Shown here in pieces: positions 1 through 7,608 of a DNA stretch of 43,845 bases. Below the pieces are notes generated by a model. It saw nothing but the letters and a program-made list of their open reading frames with translations, was not told the DNA's origin and made no database searches. Made by a program: the position numbers and the translations under genes. Positions within the stretch are counted from its first letter, which is position 1. Every line of letters starts with the position of its first letter. This DNA comes from CAYPHA01 sp964410215 (GTDB lineage Bacteria > Calditrichota > Calditrichia > Calditrichales > CAYPHA01), in contig CAYPHA010000038.1 of assembly GCA_964410215.1 (NCBI GenBank), positions 1 through 43,845 of the forward strand, given 5' to 3'.

Positions 1-343
1 AATAGGGAGGTGCGGTGATTAAAGAATCAAACTGAATAACTTCGCCATCAGGATCGGAATCGTTTTGTAAGAAAAAAGTAACAGGAGCAGTCAGGGTCAT
101 ACCTTCTTCTGCATACAGTGTATCGTCCAGGGCAATAGGAGGGGTGTTTTCGTTGATAAATATGTGAATGATTGCAGAAGCGGTAGCGCCACGTTGATCA
201 CGGATAAAATAACGTAAACTATCCTCACCATTCTCTTCTGGTGTGTATATAATAGAATCGTTTCTCAAAATAGTCGTTCCCAGGGAGGAATAGGGAGGTG
301 CGGTGATTAAAGAATCAAACTGAATAACTTCGCCATCAGGATC
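1..343 (-). repeat. Tandem 288-bp repeat inside the modular surface gene
   Basis: Bases 1-55 are identical to bases 289-343, a spacing of exactly 288 bp (96 codons, in frame). The identical part encodes the conserved NDSDPDGEV region and the strand after it, while the intervening part diverges. The copy pattern probably continues beyond the window edge. Exact identity over 55 bp against more diverged flanks suggests recent duplication or gene conversion. Confidence 0.85.
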
Positions 344-1360
344 CGAGTCATTCTCCAACAATACATCGACGGATGTATTATTGGTTATACTTCTTTCTGC
401 ATATAGAGTATCATTTTGTGCTATCGGTGAAATATTTGGTAAGGGTTCAACATGGATAATTATGGAATCCATACTAAAGATGGTATGATTGTTATAATAA
501 TTTTCTATCCTTATTGATATTTTTAGGGTATCAATACCTGACTGGTTGCCAGTACGAATAAAAATTTGATCGTCAATTTGATCTATTGAAACATATTCTA
601 AATCTTCTTCATTAAATGAAATATATTCTCTCAGTAGAAGATTATCATAAGATGACCTTGATATCAGAGAGGATATCGAAATAGAGTCTTCCTGGTTGAC
701 GAAGAGTTTTAATGTATCATTTTGAAAATCGACGTTAACGATACCGGCTCGAAATTCAAAAGATATCTGGTCATAAAAACCATTGGTGTCGATGGCCATG
801 AGCCGGGAATATACAGTGTCTTGAAACGAACTTTCTGCTTCTAAGTCATAGTATTGCGAGTCCGGATCTATTAGAGTATTTGGTCTGATTATAATATCAG
901 AAGTATCCGTCTCAGTAAGATCAAATTTCCACTTTATTAAAGCAATATTATCATCAATTACAAGACTATCAAATTTCGTGAAATCAATAAAATCGGAGGA
1001 ATCAGGAGCCATGTAAAAAAAATTATTATTCTCTAGTTCAATGTCGATTTTGGGTATACGTTCATAAGCATATTCAGAAAAATCACTCGGTACACCATCC
1101 TTTACAGCTTTAACCCAATAGTAGTAATTTTGATTTGGTTCAATATCATCATCTATGATTTCTGTACCCGAAATTTGAGTAGCAATTCTCTCTGCTGTAT
1201 TTAAATTTGGTTCATCGTTTCTCCATACCTCATAGGTAACGGGTGGAGTATTTAGAGTATCAATCCAGGTTAAACGCCACTGTGTTGTCTGGCTTAAAGC
1301 CATCGACAACGGCAGCATTAAAAATACCAGAATGTATGATATGTGTTTTCTACGGAACAT
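1..1360 (-). CDS. Partial secreted modular protein with FN3-like and tandem cadherin-like (tandem-95) repeats
   Basis: An open frame runs from an ATG at 1360 to the window edge without a stop, giving 453 residues; the C-terminus lies outside. It begins with a signal peptide (MFRRKHISYILVFLMLPLSM, then ALSQ), followed by a fibronectin type III-like module with a WRLTW start and a YYYWVKAV strand near residues 25-100. A middle stretch of about 200 residues is not recognised. The end holds two cadherin-like repeats with the hallmark NDSDPDGE, each preceded by a DTLYAE strand. The repeat unit is 96 aa (288 bp). The start overlaps the stop of the upstream barrel gene by 11 bp, with a GAGGAAG ribosome site about 10 bases before it, so the two are probably translated together. 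Likely role: an exported adhesive or structural surface protein. The family is inferred from repeat motifs only. Confidence 0.8.
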   Translation of the reverse strand, partial: MFRRKHISYILVFLMLPLSMALSQTTQWRLTWIDTLNTPPVTYEVWRNDEPNLNTAERIATQISGTEIIDDDIEPNQNYYYWVKAVKDGVPSDFSEYAYERIPKIDIELENNNFFYMAPDSSDFIDFTKFDSLVIDDNIALIKWKFDLTETDTSDIIIRPNTLIDPDSQYYDLEAESSFQDTVYSRLMAIDTNGFYDQISFEFRAGIVNVDFQNDTLKLFVNQEDSISISSLISRSSYDNLLLREYISFNEEDLEYVSIDQIDDQIFIRTGNQSGIDTLKISIRIENYYNNHTIFSMDSIIIHVEPLPNISPIAQNDTLYAERSITNNTSVDVLLENDSDPDGEVIQFDSLITAPPYSSLGTTILRNDSIIYTPEENGEDSLRYFIRDQRGATASAIIHIFINENTPPIALDDTLYAEEGMTLTAPVTFFLQNDSDPDGEVIQFDSLITAPPY

Positions 1361-2864
1361 CGACTGTCACTTCCTCTGAATGGGGGCTCTCCAGACCGTC
1401 AATAATTGACGTCACACGGAAAATATAGAATCCCTCGCGTTTGGTATTCAGTTTGGCATAGGTGCTGTACAAAGGCTCTCGATATAACCGCCTCCACTCG
1501 GCCGAACCCGGTGCCAGGATATAAATATGGTAAAAAGCCCCTTCCACGTCATCCCAGGAAAGGGTAATTTTACCTTTTTCATATGTTGCCCGGACATCGC
1601 CCGGCGGCAGGATGACCGGCTTTTCCCTGATTACACCGCTTTTCTGACGGGTTTCCGTGTTGAAACCGACGACGCGGGACGGATTGCTTTCCTTCCCGCC
1701 CAGCATGGCCGTCACCTGGAATTCATAATCACCCTGACCCGGTATGCGGAAATTCATGGAACTGGTCGTCAGCTGATTATGATTGAGCCTGATCCAGCTG
1801 GAATCACCCTTCGCCCGGGCATACACATTGTATTGCGTACCGTAAACCGGTTCCCAGATCAGATTGAGACTGTTGAACTTGATACCGACATCCACATTGC
1901 GCGGGGCCATGAGTACCGGGGCGCGGTAAACAGGACGCTTGTGGTAATAGTGCTTCGGACTCAGTTGATAACTGAAGCCGAAACGATGTGTCGCACCCAG
2001 CTCGTTGACATGGAAAAAGGTGTAATCCAGTAAATAATGCTGGTTGAATACCATCCCGGCCCCGATTGACGGCGCCACATTCCCCTCGATGCCGTAACGA
2101 TTGCCGATGCGCAGGGCAAACTGTTCATGAAGCCGGTATTCCACACCGAAATTGATATTATAATCCGTGTCGATTGATTTTACCACATCGGCACTGAACT
2201 TGGTATTATAAGGAATCAGGTTGTAAGCCAGGCCGGCTCTGTAGGAAAAGGGAATGTCCTGTTCCTCTGAAATATACTTTGCGCTTGAACCGATGTTCTG
2301 GACAGCAATACCAAAACTCAGAAATTCAATAAATGTATTCATGTAAAGCCCGGCGTCAAATGCGAAACCGGATGCAGAAATATCCGCCAGGTTGTCCTGG
2401 AAATACTTAATGGCCACGCCGGCCTGAAATCCTTCTGCCAGCCTGTACCCGATACCCAGGTCAACAATACTGCTGGTAACGTCGAATTGCCCTGTCTCTT
2501 CACCAAGATGGTTTTTTTCCGTTATGGAGGGCATCCACATATGGGTAATACCCAGACCGATTCCCAAACGGTCCTTTCCAAAACCGACCAGAATATTATC
2601 AATGCGAATATCTTCCAGCCAGTTGGCATGGTTTAAGGAAGCGTTGAATGATCTCAGGTTGGGTAAACCGCCCGGGTTGTAATAGAGGGTATGAACATCG
2701 TCGGCCAGGCCGGTAAACGATTCGGATAAACCGGATACACGGCTGCTTGTACCAAACCGCAGCAGCAGATTACTGGAGGTCCCGGCTGTATTTGCAGCAG
2801 TCTGTGCAAACAGGTGTCCCGTTACCATGAGGTAACATAAAAGTACGATGGAGAACGCTCTCAT
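1350..2864 (-). CDS. PorV/PorQ-family outer-membrane barrel protein with two C-terminal fibronectin type III-like domains
   Basis: 504 residues with a signal peptide (MRAFSIVLLCYLMVTGHLFA/Q). Residues about 25-300 look like the PorV/PorQ (UPF0164) beta-barrel family: RFGTSSRVSGLSESFTGLAD, then LYYNPGGL near residue 60, then alternating strands such as GLGITHMWMP and SVGAG-like turns. Residues about 315-400 and 415-500 form two fibronectin-like modules, each with PxNVDV/PGDVRA starts, a W in strand B and a final FQVTA or FRVTS strand. PorV proteins are outer-membrane parts of, or accessory to, type IX secretion. The fused FN3 pair is not part of minimal PorV. AGGGA lies before the ATG. The downstream gene overlaps by 11 bp and encodes a modular exported protein, which fits a barrel/partner pair. 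No other type IX gene is in the window. Confidence 0.75.
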   Translation of the reverse strand: MRAFSIVLLCYLMVTGHLFAQTAANTAGTSSNLLLRFGTSSRVSGLSESFTGLADDVHTLYYNPGGLPNLRSFNASLNHANWLEDIRIDNILVGFGKDRLGIGLGITHMWMPSITEKNHLGEETGQFDVTSSIVDLGIGYRLAEGFQAGVAIKYFQDNLADISASGFAFDAGLYMNTFIEFLSFGIAVQNIGSSAKYISEEQDIPFSYRAGLAYNLIPYNTKFSADVVKSIDTDYNINFGVEYRLHEQFALRIGNRYGIEGNVAPSIGAGMVFNQHYLLDYTFFHVNELGATHRFGFSYQLSPKHYYHKRPVYRAPVLMAPRNVDVGIKFNSLNLIWEPVYGTQYNVYARAKGDSSWIRLNHNQLTTSSMNFRIPGQGDYEFQVTAMLGGKESNPSRVVGFNTETRQKSGVIREKPVILPPGDVRATYEKGKITLSWDDVEGAFYHIYILAPGSAEWRRLYREPLYSTYAKLNTKREGFYIFRVTSIIDGLESPHSEEVTVDVP

Positions 2865-3253
2865 CTATCTATCCCTAACATATCCCAACGGTTCAGAGCA
2901 ATTGGCATGCCATAATCAGGAATATGTGTCTTATGCGTTTTTTATGTGATACTGTGATCGGAAAGAACAATATAATGTATACATTTTGCACAGTCCACTG
3001 TTCTAGAATTTTGTTAAAATTATGCAAAATATTTATAATGAAATGTCAAACTTTTCTGAGATATTCCCGTACGTTCAAAAATAACCACAGCAGGCATGCC
3101 AGATATCATGTAGTATGTGCCCGTGAGAAGTGCAATTCAGATTGAATGAGCCAATGTTAAAAAATCTCCATCAGGCTGTATTTCACCGTTTTTCCAGGTA
3201 TTGTGGCCTAATATAGTCGGCGGACTACCGCTTTACAAGAGGGGCACTGATTT
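2865..3253. other. Intergenic region with no supported gene
   Basis: About 390 bp between the ABC operon end and the PorV-like gene start, A+T rich. The only open frame (2924-3145, plus) has Cys/His-rich random-looking composition and no ribosome site, so I do not call it. The stretch holds a plausible minus-strand promoter (see 3019-3049). I see no convincing terminator for the ABC operon. Confidence 0.6.
3019..3049 (-). promoter_or_regulatory. Possible sigma-70 promoter for the PorV-like gene
   Basis: On the minus strand a perfect TTGACA (3049-3044) is followed after 19 bp by CATAAT (3024-3019). The spacing is 2 bp longer than ideal and the leader would be about 150 bases, so this is a tentative call. 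Confidence 0.3.
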
Positions 3254-4753
3254 TTACCGGGTGCTCAGGCGGTAAACATGATCATCTGTAATTAAGGCAT
3301 TGAAGATTTCCTCGTTGTGGGATATCATTAATACCGCCTGGCCCTCGCGGATTTTTTCCCTGATCAGCGCGATCACTTTCTGGCAGCTTTCGAAATCGAG
3401 GCCGTTAAGGGGTTCATCGAATATGATCAGATCCGTCTTGAGGCTGAATGTTCTTAAAAGGTTCAGGCGCTGTTTCTGTCCGCCACTTAGAAATTTGACT
3501 TTTTTATTGAGAAATGTGTCGTCGATGGTAATATCGAACAGTTCGGATAACTCTTTCATCAGGTCTTGATCCGTTTTATTCCGCCAGGTGGGCAATCCGC
3601 TGAAAATTTCACGTACCTTTGATTCCAGGTTCAGGGCTTCGTCAGCATGCTGAAATACCATGCCTATCTTTTTGCCCCATAAATGTCTCGTCCAGAAAGT
3701 CTGAGGTGTTTTTTCATCGATTTCCCGTTTCCCGATTGTAAAGCGGACCTTTTCCGCAGGGATTAAACCGGCGATAATTTTTGCAAGGGTGGTTTTGCCG
3801 ACACCGCTGGGAGCTTTGATGTAAACCATTTCTCCTTTTCGTATCTCCAGGTCGGTTTCCCTGTTATTTTTTAAAATCGAAAAGCGGCGGCCGAAAATCC
3901 GGTAACCGCTTCGAAGTTTCAATACGGTCTCCCCATCTGCTGATTTACGCGTACGGGCTTTCTCCTCTTTCCGGATCCAGTCTGTATACCGTTCGGGTGA
4001 AAAGTCCTTTAAAACCGGTTGATTCTTTTCCAGGATCAGTTCTTTGTAACAAATGTGCTTTTTGAGATCGGCATATTTCGTTTCCATATGACCGATCATG
4101 GAGTAATCATGGGTGATGAGCAGTATCGTAAACGGACGCTTGCGGTACAGGCTGATAAGATGTTCCATGAAAATATTCCGGAAATAGTCATCGAGGCTTC
4201 CGCTCGGTTCATCGAAGAGAAAAAGATTCAGTGACGCACCATGGTACTTTTTGAAAAAGAGATTGATTTTCTTGAAAGCCATGGCAATAAGGATACGCTG
4301 TTTCTCTCCACCCGAAGGTCGATACGGTTTCGGGTAAATATCCAGGATAGAACGGTAAGCGGATTCTTCCGGCCGGTCCCAGAGTGTTTTTAAAATGGCG
4401 TCTTCTTCCAAATCACCGGCAATACCGCCCTCACGAAGCTGGCTGTTCAGTTTCATCAGCGGATTCAGGTGTGAGGACGGCTCCTGAAAAACAAAAAAAC
4501 TGTTCCTCTGAATGGTCTTTACGCGTGATGATGCAAGGTACTGCGAATACGGCGCGTTGTTTACCCGAACAGTCAGCTCCTGCGGATCCAGGATACCGTA
4601 AACAGCTTTGGAAATGAGCGTTTTACCGATACCCGATTCCCCCAGCAGAAACGTTATTGCGTTTTCGCGATAAGAGAAATGGTCAACCTGCACAAGCGTG
4701 CGGTTATCATCAGCAATATGAATGTTAAAGGTGAAATCTTCGTGCGAATCCAT
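3254..4753 (-). CDS. ABC transporter ATPase with two fused nucleotide-binding domains (Opp/Dpp DF-type)
   Basis: About 499 residues from the ATG at 4753 (MDSHEDFTF). An upstream in-frame TTG at 4789 is possible but less likely. Domain 1 (about 1-260) shows Walker A GESGIGKT, Q-loop FQEP, signature SGGEKQR, Walker B LFLFDEP and H-loop ITHD. Domain 2 (about 285-499) shows GVGKTT, Q-loop FQH, signature LSGGQKQR, Walker B LIIFDEP and H-loop SHNE. Both sites look catalytically complete. In peptide importers these two ATPases are normally separate DppD and DppF proteins; fused forms exist, for example YejF. It is the last gene of the operon and overlaps the upstream permease by 29 bp, so coupled translation is likely. 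It would energise the two permeases encoded just upstream. The substrate is unknown. Confidence 0.88.
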   Translation of the reverse strand: MDSHEDFTFNIHIADDNRTLVQVDHFSYRENAITFLLGESGIGKTLISKAVYGILDPQELTVRVNNAPYSQYLASSRVKTIQRNSFFVFQEPSSHLNPLMKLNSQLREGGIAGDLEEDAILKTLWDRPEESAYRSILDIYPKPYRPSGGEKQRILIAMAFKKINLFFKKYHGASLNLFLFDEPSGSLDDYFRNIFMEHLISLYRKRPFTILLITHDYSMIGHMETKYADLKKHICYKELILEKNQPVLKDFSPERYTDWIRKEEKARTRKSADGETVLKLRSGYRIFGRRFSILKNNRETDLEIRKGEMVYIKAPSGVGKTTLAKIIAGLIPAEKVRFTIGKREIDEKTPQTFWTRHLWGKKIGMVFQHADEALNLESKVREIFSGLPTWRNKTDQDLMKELSELFDITIDDTFLNKKVKFLSGGQKQRLNLLRTFSLKTDLIIFDEPLNGLDFESCQKVIALIREKIREGQAVLMISHNEEIFNALITDDHVYRLSTR

Positions 4754-5606
4754 TGGCAATCTTATAAATACATAATAAACTGAACACAATTAAAAAGGCG
4801 ACAGTAATGCCCTGCAGATGGTCGAAAAACAAAGCCCCGGCATAAGAAGGATTGGTCAGTGTAATACCTATGGCCAGTATATCCTGTTTACTGTCGATCT
4901 TGGCCAGCAGGCTGCCCAGTGTCACAGGCAGGTTGACGGCACTGACATCCGTTGAAAGCCCAACCGACAGAATAAAATCAATGCTGCACAGCAGGAAAAT
5001 GGTCATGCCGAAGAGAGAAATGATTTTGTTAAATATGTGTATCCTGCTGCTCTTGAGAAGGATATCCCTGTTAATAATGCGCTGTTCATGAATACCGCAT
5101 ACGCGCATGGCATTGAAAAAATCCGACTTTTTGAAAAACGCGATGCGTTCACGCATCAGGTCTACTAGTTCCTGAAACACAAAGAGGGCAATTGTAAATG
5201 CGATGGACAGGATGATGGAAAACGATCCCGACAATATCTTTTCATAGATCAGGCCGGTTATGATCATAAATCCGATCAGGATTCCGATTATCTGCGGTAT
5301 TGATCGAATCAGATTCAGAATAAATGTCAGTATCAGGTACACTACAGGAGTCCGTTTCTGCTCCGATATATATAGCAGCAAGGTTATGATCCAGGCCATC
5401 AGGAGGGAGATGGCGATTACCAGCAATGCGATCATGACGGTGTTGAAAAAGCCCTGGGCAATCTGCCGGAGGGCCGGCCGGTTAAGAAACAATAGATCCC
5501 ATATCAGAAGCATTAGCAGTCCCGATATCCAGATAATAAACCATAAGCTGTCCTTGTGCCGGTAAAGGTTTCCCGGTATTTTACGTATCCCGGTACGTTT
5601 TAACAT
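4725..5606 (-). CDS. ABC transporter permease, DppC-like (BPD_transp_1), diverged
   Basis: 293 residues with about six hydrophobic segments (near 22-40, 56-80, 90-115, 128-150, 197-220 and 262-285). A cytoplasmic loop around residues 160-180 (NAMRVCGIHEQRIINRDIL) corresponds to the EAA motif (A-x3-G-x9-I), which docks to the ATPase in binding-protein-dependent permeases. The layout resembles DppC/OppC. It starts 3 bp after the stop of the preceding permease gene and overlaps the ATPase gene. The sequence is far from the usual DppC, with a weak EAA consensus, so the family call rests on topology, the EAA-like loop and the neighbours. Confidence 0.75.
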   Translation of the reverse strand: MLKRTGIRKIPGNLYRHKDSLWFIIWISGLLMLLIWDLLFLNRPALRQIAQGFFNTVMIALLVIAISLLMAWIITLLLYISEQKRTPVVYLILTFILNLIRSIPQIIGILIGFMIITGLIYEKILSGSFSIILSIAFTIALFVFQELVDLMRERIAFFKKSDFFNAMRVCGIHEQRIINRDILLKSSRIHIFNKIISLFGMTIFLLCSIDFILSVGLSTDVSAVNLPVTLGSLLAKIDSKQDILAIGITLTNPSYAGALFFDHLQGITVAFLIVFSLLCIYKIANGFARRFHL

Positions 5607-5609
5607 GCC

Positions 5610-6719
5610 TTAACCCCGGTTTTCATATTTGAGATTGTCACGATACATAACCCAGTCGATAAATATTTCGGTACCCTTTACAAGATAAAAAATGCCCAGT
5701 AAAATAACTAACACCACAGCATAATTCTTGTAAAGAATATGTTGTAACAATTCATAACAGAGGTGTCCCTGAATATTAAGAGCCATTTCCACAATAATTA
5801 AGCCTGTTATCAGGAAGGAGGCTTGCTCTTTCACTGTACTGAGATATTGGTGCCGGGCATTTTCATAGATGTGCTGGAAAACATGATTTGGAAACTTCTT
5901 CCTGATCGAAAATATGGAATGATAATTCAATCCGCTTTTCTTGTTCAGTGCGTAAGATGAATCCAGGTTTTTCACCATCGCTGTTTCTACATAACCTTTC
6001 CGGTTTTCACCCATTAGGAAGGTGAAAAACTTCTGAGCGTACGTGATCAGGAGTCCGTTTGAAATAACACCCAGAATAACCAGGAATAAAAATGTGTCGG
6101 TATCAAAGCGGGTGCGGAACGAATAGGCAATGACATAGGCCGGGGCAAACAGGATGAGTGAAACCAGACCTTTGATGACGGCTTTGCTCAACAATGCAAA
6201 GGCTTTCAGATAGAACGTGTACGTTTTGGATTTCCTGAAGGATCTGAGATGTACGTATAATTCTGCCAGATACGATTCACGATTCTGCTTGAAACGTGTA
6301 AAACGTATAATAGCCAGTGTTTGAACGGCATAATAGGTAAAGAACATCGTAATCAGGTAGGCAAGAATGAACGTGATATACATGCCGGAAATACCGGACA
6401 GTATGTCTTTATCCAGAATGTAACGGTGCATCGTCTTTTTTTTAAAAAGGGATTCCGTCCGGAATGATTCCAGCTCCGTAACGATGGAATCGATTTTTGA
6501 TGTACTGTACGGGGTGTAAAGTTCAAGCGTTTCCTTTAGCAGTGATTTTGAAAAAGGATCGCTCAGGTCGATGAAAGATTGTTCAAGAAACGGCTGGAGC
6601 TGCTTTTCCCTGTAATCAGAGGTTTGTTTGTTATGGCTTTCAATGAAATAAACCAGACCAAGCAGTATGACACTCACCAGTACAATACTAAAAATATGTT
6701 CGGTCAGCTTTCTTTTCAT
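5610..6719 (-). CDS. Membrane protein, probable DppB-like ABC permease, strongly diverged
   Basis: 369 residues. One N-terminal membrane segment (about 8-27) is followed by a hydrophilic stretch of about 85 residues and then five more hydrophobic segments (about 110-135, 180-205, 208-228, 300-318 and 325-350). That one-plus-loop-plus-five arrangement is the topology of DppB/OppB permeases. A loop at about 240-260 (YVETAMVKNLDSSYALNKK) sits where an EAA motif should be, but the canonical glycine is missing. The ATG overlaps the stop of the preceding gene as ATGA. I infer that it pairs with the DppC-like protein to make a heterodimeric channel. Sequence alone would not have identified it. Confidence 0.6.
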   Translation of the reverse strand: MKRKLTEHIFSIVLVSVILLGLVYFIESHNKQTSDYREKQLQPFLEQSFIDLSDPFSKSLLKETLELYTPYSTSKIDSIVTELESFRTESLFKKKTMHRYILDKDILSGISGMYITFILAYLITMFFTYYAVQTLAIIRFTRFKQNRESYLAELYVHLRSFRKSKTYTFYLKAFALLSKAVIKGLVSLILFAPAYVIAYSFRTRFDTDTFLFLVILGVISNGLLITYAQKFFTFLMGENRKGYVETAMVKNLDSSYALNKKSGLNYHSIFSIRKKFPNHVFQHIYENARHQYLSTVKEQASFLITGLIIVEMALNIQGHLCYELLQHILYKNYAVVLVILLGIFYLVKGTEIFIDWVMYRDNLKYENRG

Positions 6720-7603
6720 AGTCCGCTGCCGTTTTTACTGCCGGAGTAGATGCTGATAATACCCGCTTCATAGTTTACACTAAAGGGTGTACCGATCAGG
6801 TAACCTTCCAGATCCTGTATGAGATAGCGGGTACTCTGTGCAAGGGATTCTGTGTACGTGCCGGCGTTCATTGTGCAACGTAGTCCGGTTTCCGTTTCTT
6901 CGATATACCATTCCGGAATCACGAGCTGTTTCTGATAACGTTGATTCATAAATGTAAAATACTGTCTGTACTGGTCATTTGCTGACCGGATGCGCATACG
7001 GACCTGCTTTCGGATCAGTCCGGGCAGTTCCGGTTTCTGTCCGCCTTTAACCGTTTTAACGGTGCGCCAGTACCGGGCCTGGGAATGCCTGAGCCATCCG
7101 TACCGGGGCAAGCGTTCCATTGTCCGTACGAGATAGCTGTTTTTATTCCTGGCACGTATCAGAAGAAGGTCGTGCTCATCGAGATCGAACCGCTTGTGTC
7201 CGGCTGCCGGACTGTCGAAGAGGGCAACCCGGTTCGTTTCTCTTATTTGTATGGTATCGTTCATAAGGGTGCATCCGCGATAAATACGGGTACCTGGAAC
7301 CGGAGAAACGGTACCCGCATCCGTCTCTTCTTCATCTGGTAGTTGAATAAAATAGGTTTCGTTATCGCGTTCCACTTTCATAACCGGGGTAAACCGGTCA
7401 CTCAGCAAGGTATCGTCGTCGATAATTTTCCAGGGTGTGTAAGCCGGTATCTGTCTCAGCTGATGGGCTGTAACTTTTTGCTGGTATTTATTATATAGTA
7501 TAAGTTCATCCGGTTTGGAAGCAAGGAGGAAATCCGCGGTCTGTGCCGGTACACCTGCCGCGGATATTCCAGTTAATAAGCACGCAAAAATCAGTCGTTT
7601 CAT
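6716..7603 (-). CDS. Secreted protein of unknown function in ABC operon (possible SH3-like fold)
   Basis: About 295 residues from the ATG at 7603, chosen because it begins a clean signal peptide (MKRLIFACLLTGISAAGVPA/Q) and lies 5 bp after the previous stop. A start 30 bases upstream would bury that signal. The mature part is rich in short beta-strand-like segments with basic and aromatic residues. About residues 20-95 (YNKYQQKVTAHQLRQI..., then TYFIQLPDE) could be an SH3-like barrel, but this is a guess. I do not recognise the rest. It is encoded between the binding-protein-like gene and the permeases with no gaps, so it is probably a periplasmic subunit or accessory of the transporter. Confidence 0.7.
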   Translation of the reverse strand: MKRLIFACLLTGISAAGVPAQTADFLLASKPDELILYNKYQQKVTAHQLRQIPAYTPWKIIDDDTLLSDRFTPVMKVERDNETYFIQLPDEEETDAGTVSPVPGTRIYRGCTLMNDTIQIRETNRVALFDSPAAGHKRFDLDEHDLLLIRARNKNSYLVRTMERLPRYGWLRHSQARYWRTVKTVKGGQKPELPGLIRKQVRMRIRSANDQYRQYFTFMNQRYQKQLVIPEWYIEETETGLRCTMNAGTYTESLAQSTRYLIQDLEGYLIGTPFSVNYEAGIISIYSGSKNGSGL

Positions 7604-7608
7604 ACCAA

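Noticed and set aside
1527..2033. 168-aa plus-strand frame
   Set aside because: Entirely antisense to the PorV-like gene, with no protein-like pattern.
2924..3145. 73-aa plus-strand open frame in the gap before the PorV-like gene
   Set aside because: No ribosome site, odd composition rich in Cys, His and Met, and it overlaps the region expected to hold a promoter.
3214..3227. TAGTC-GGCG-GACTA hairpin after the ABC operon as a terminator
   Set aside because: Only five base pairs and no T-run on either strand.
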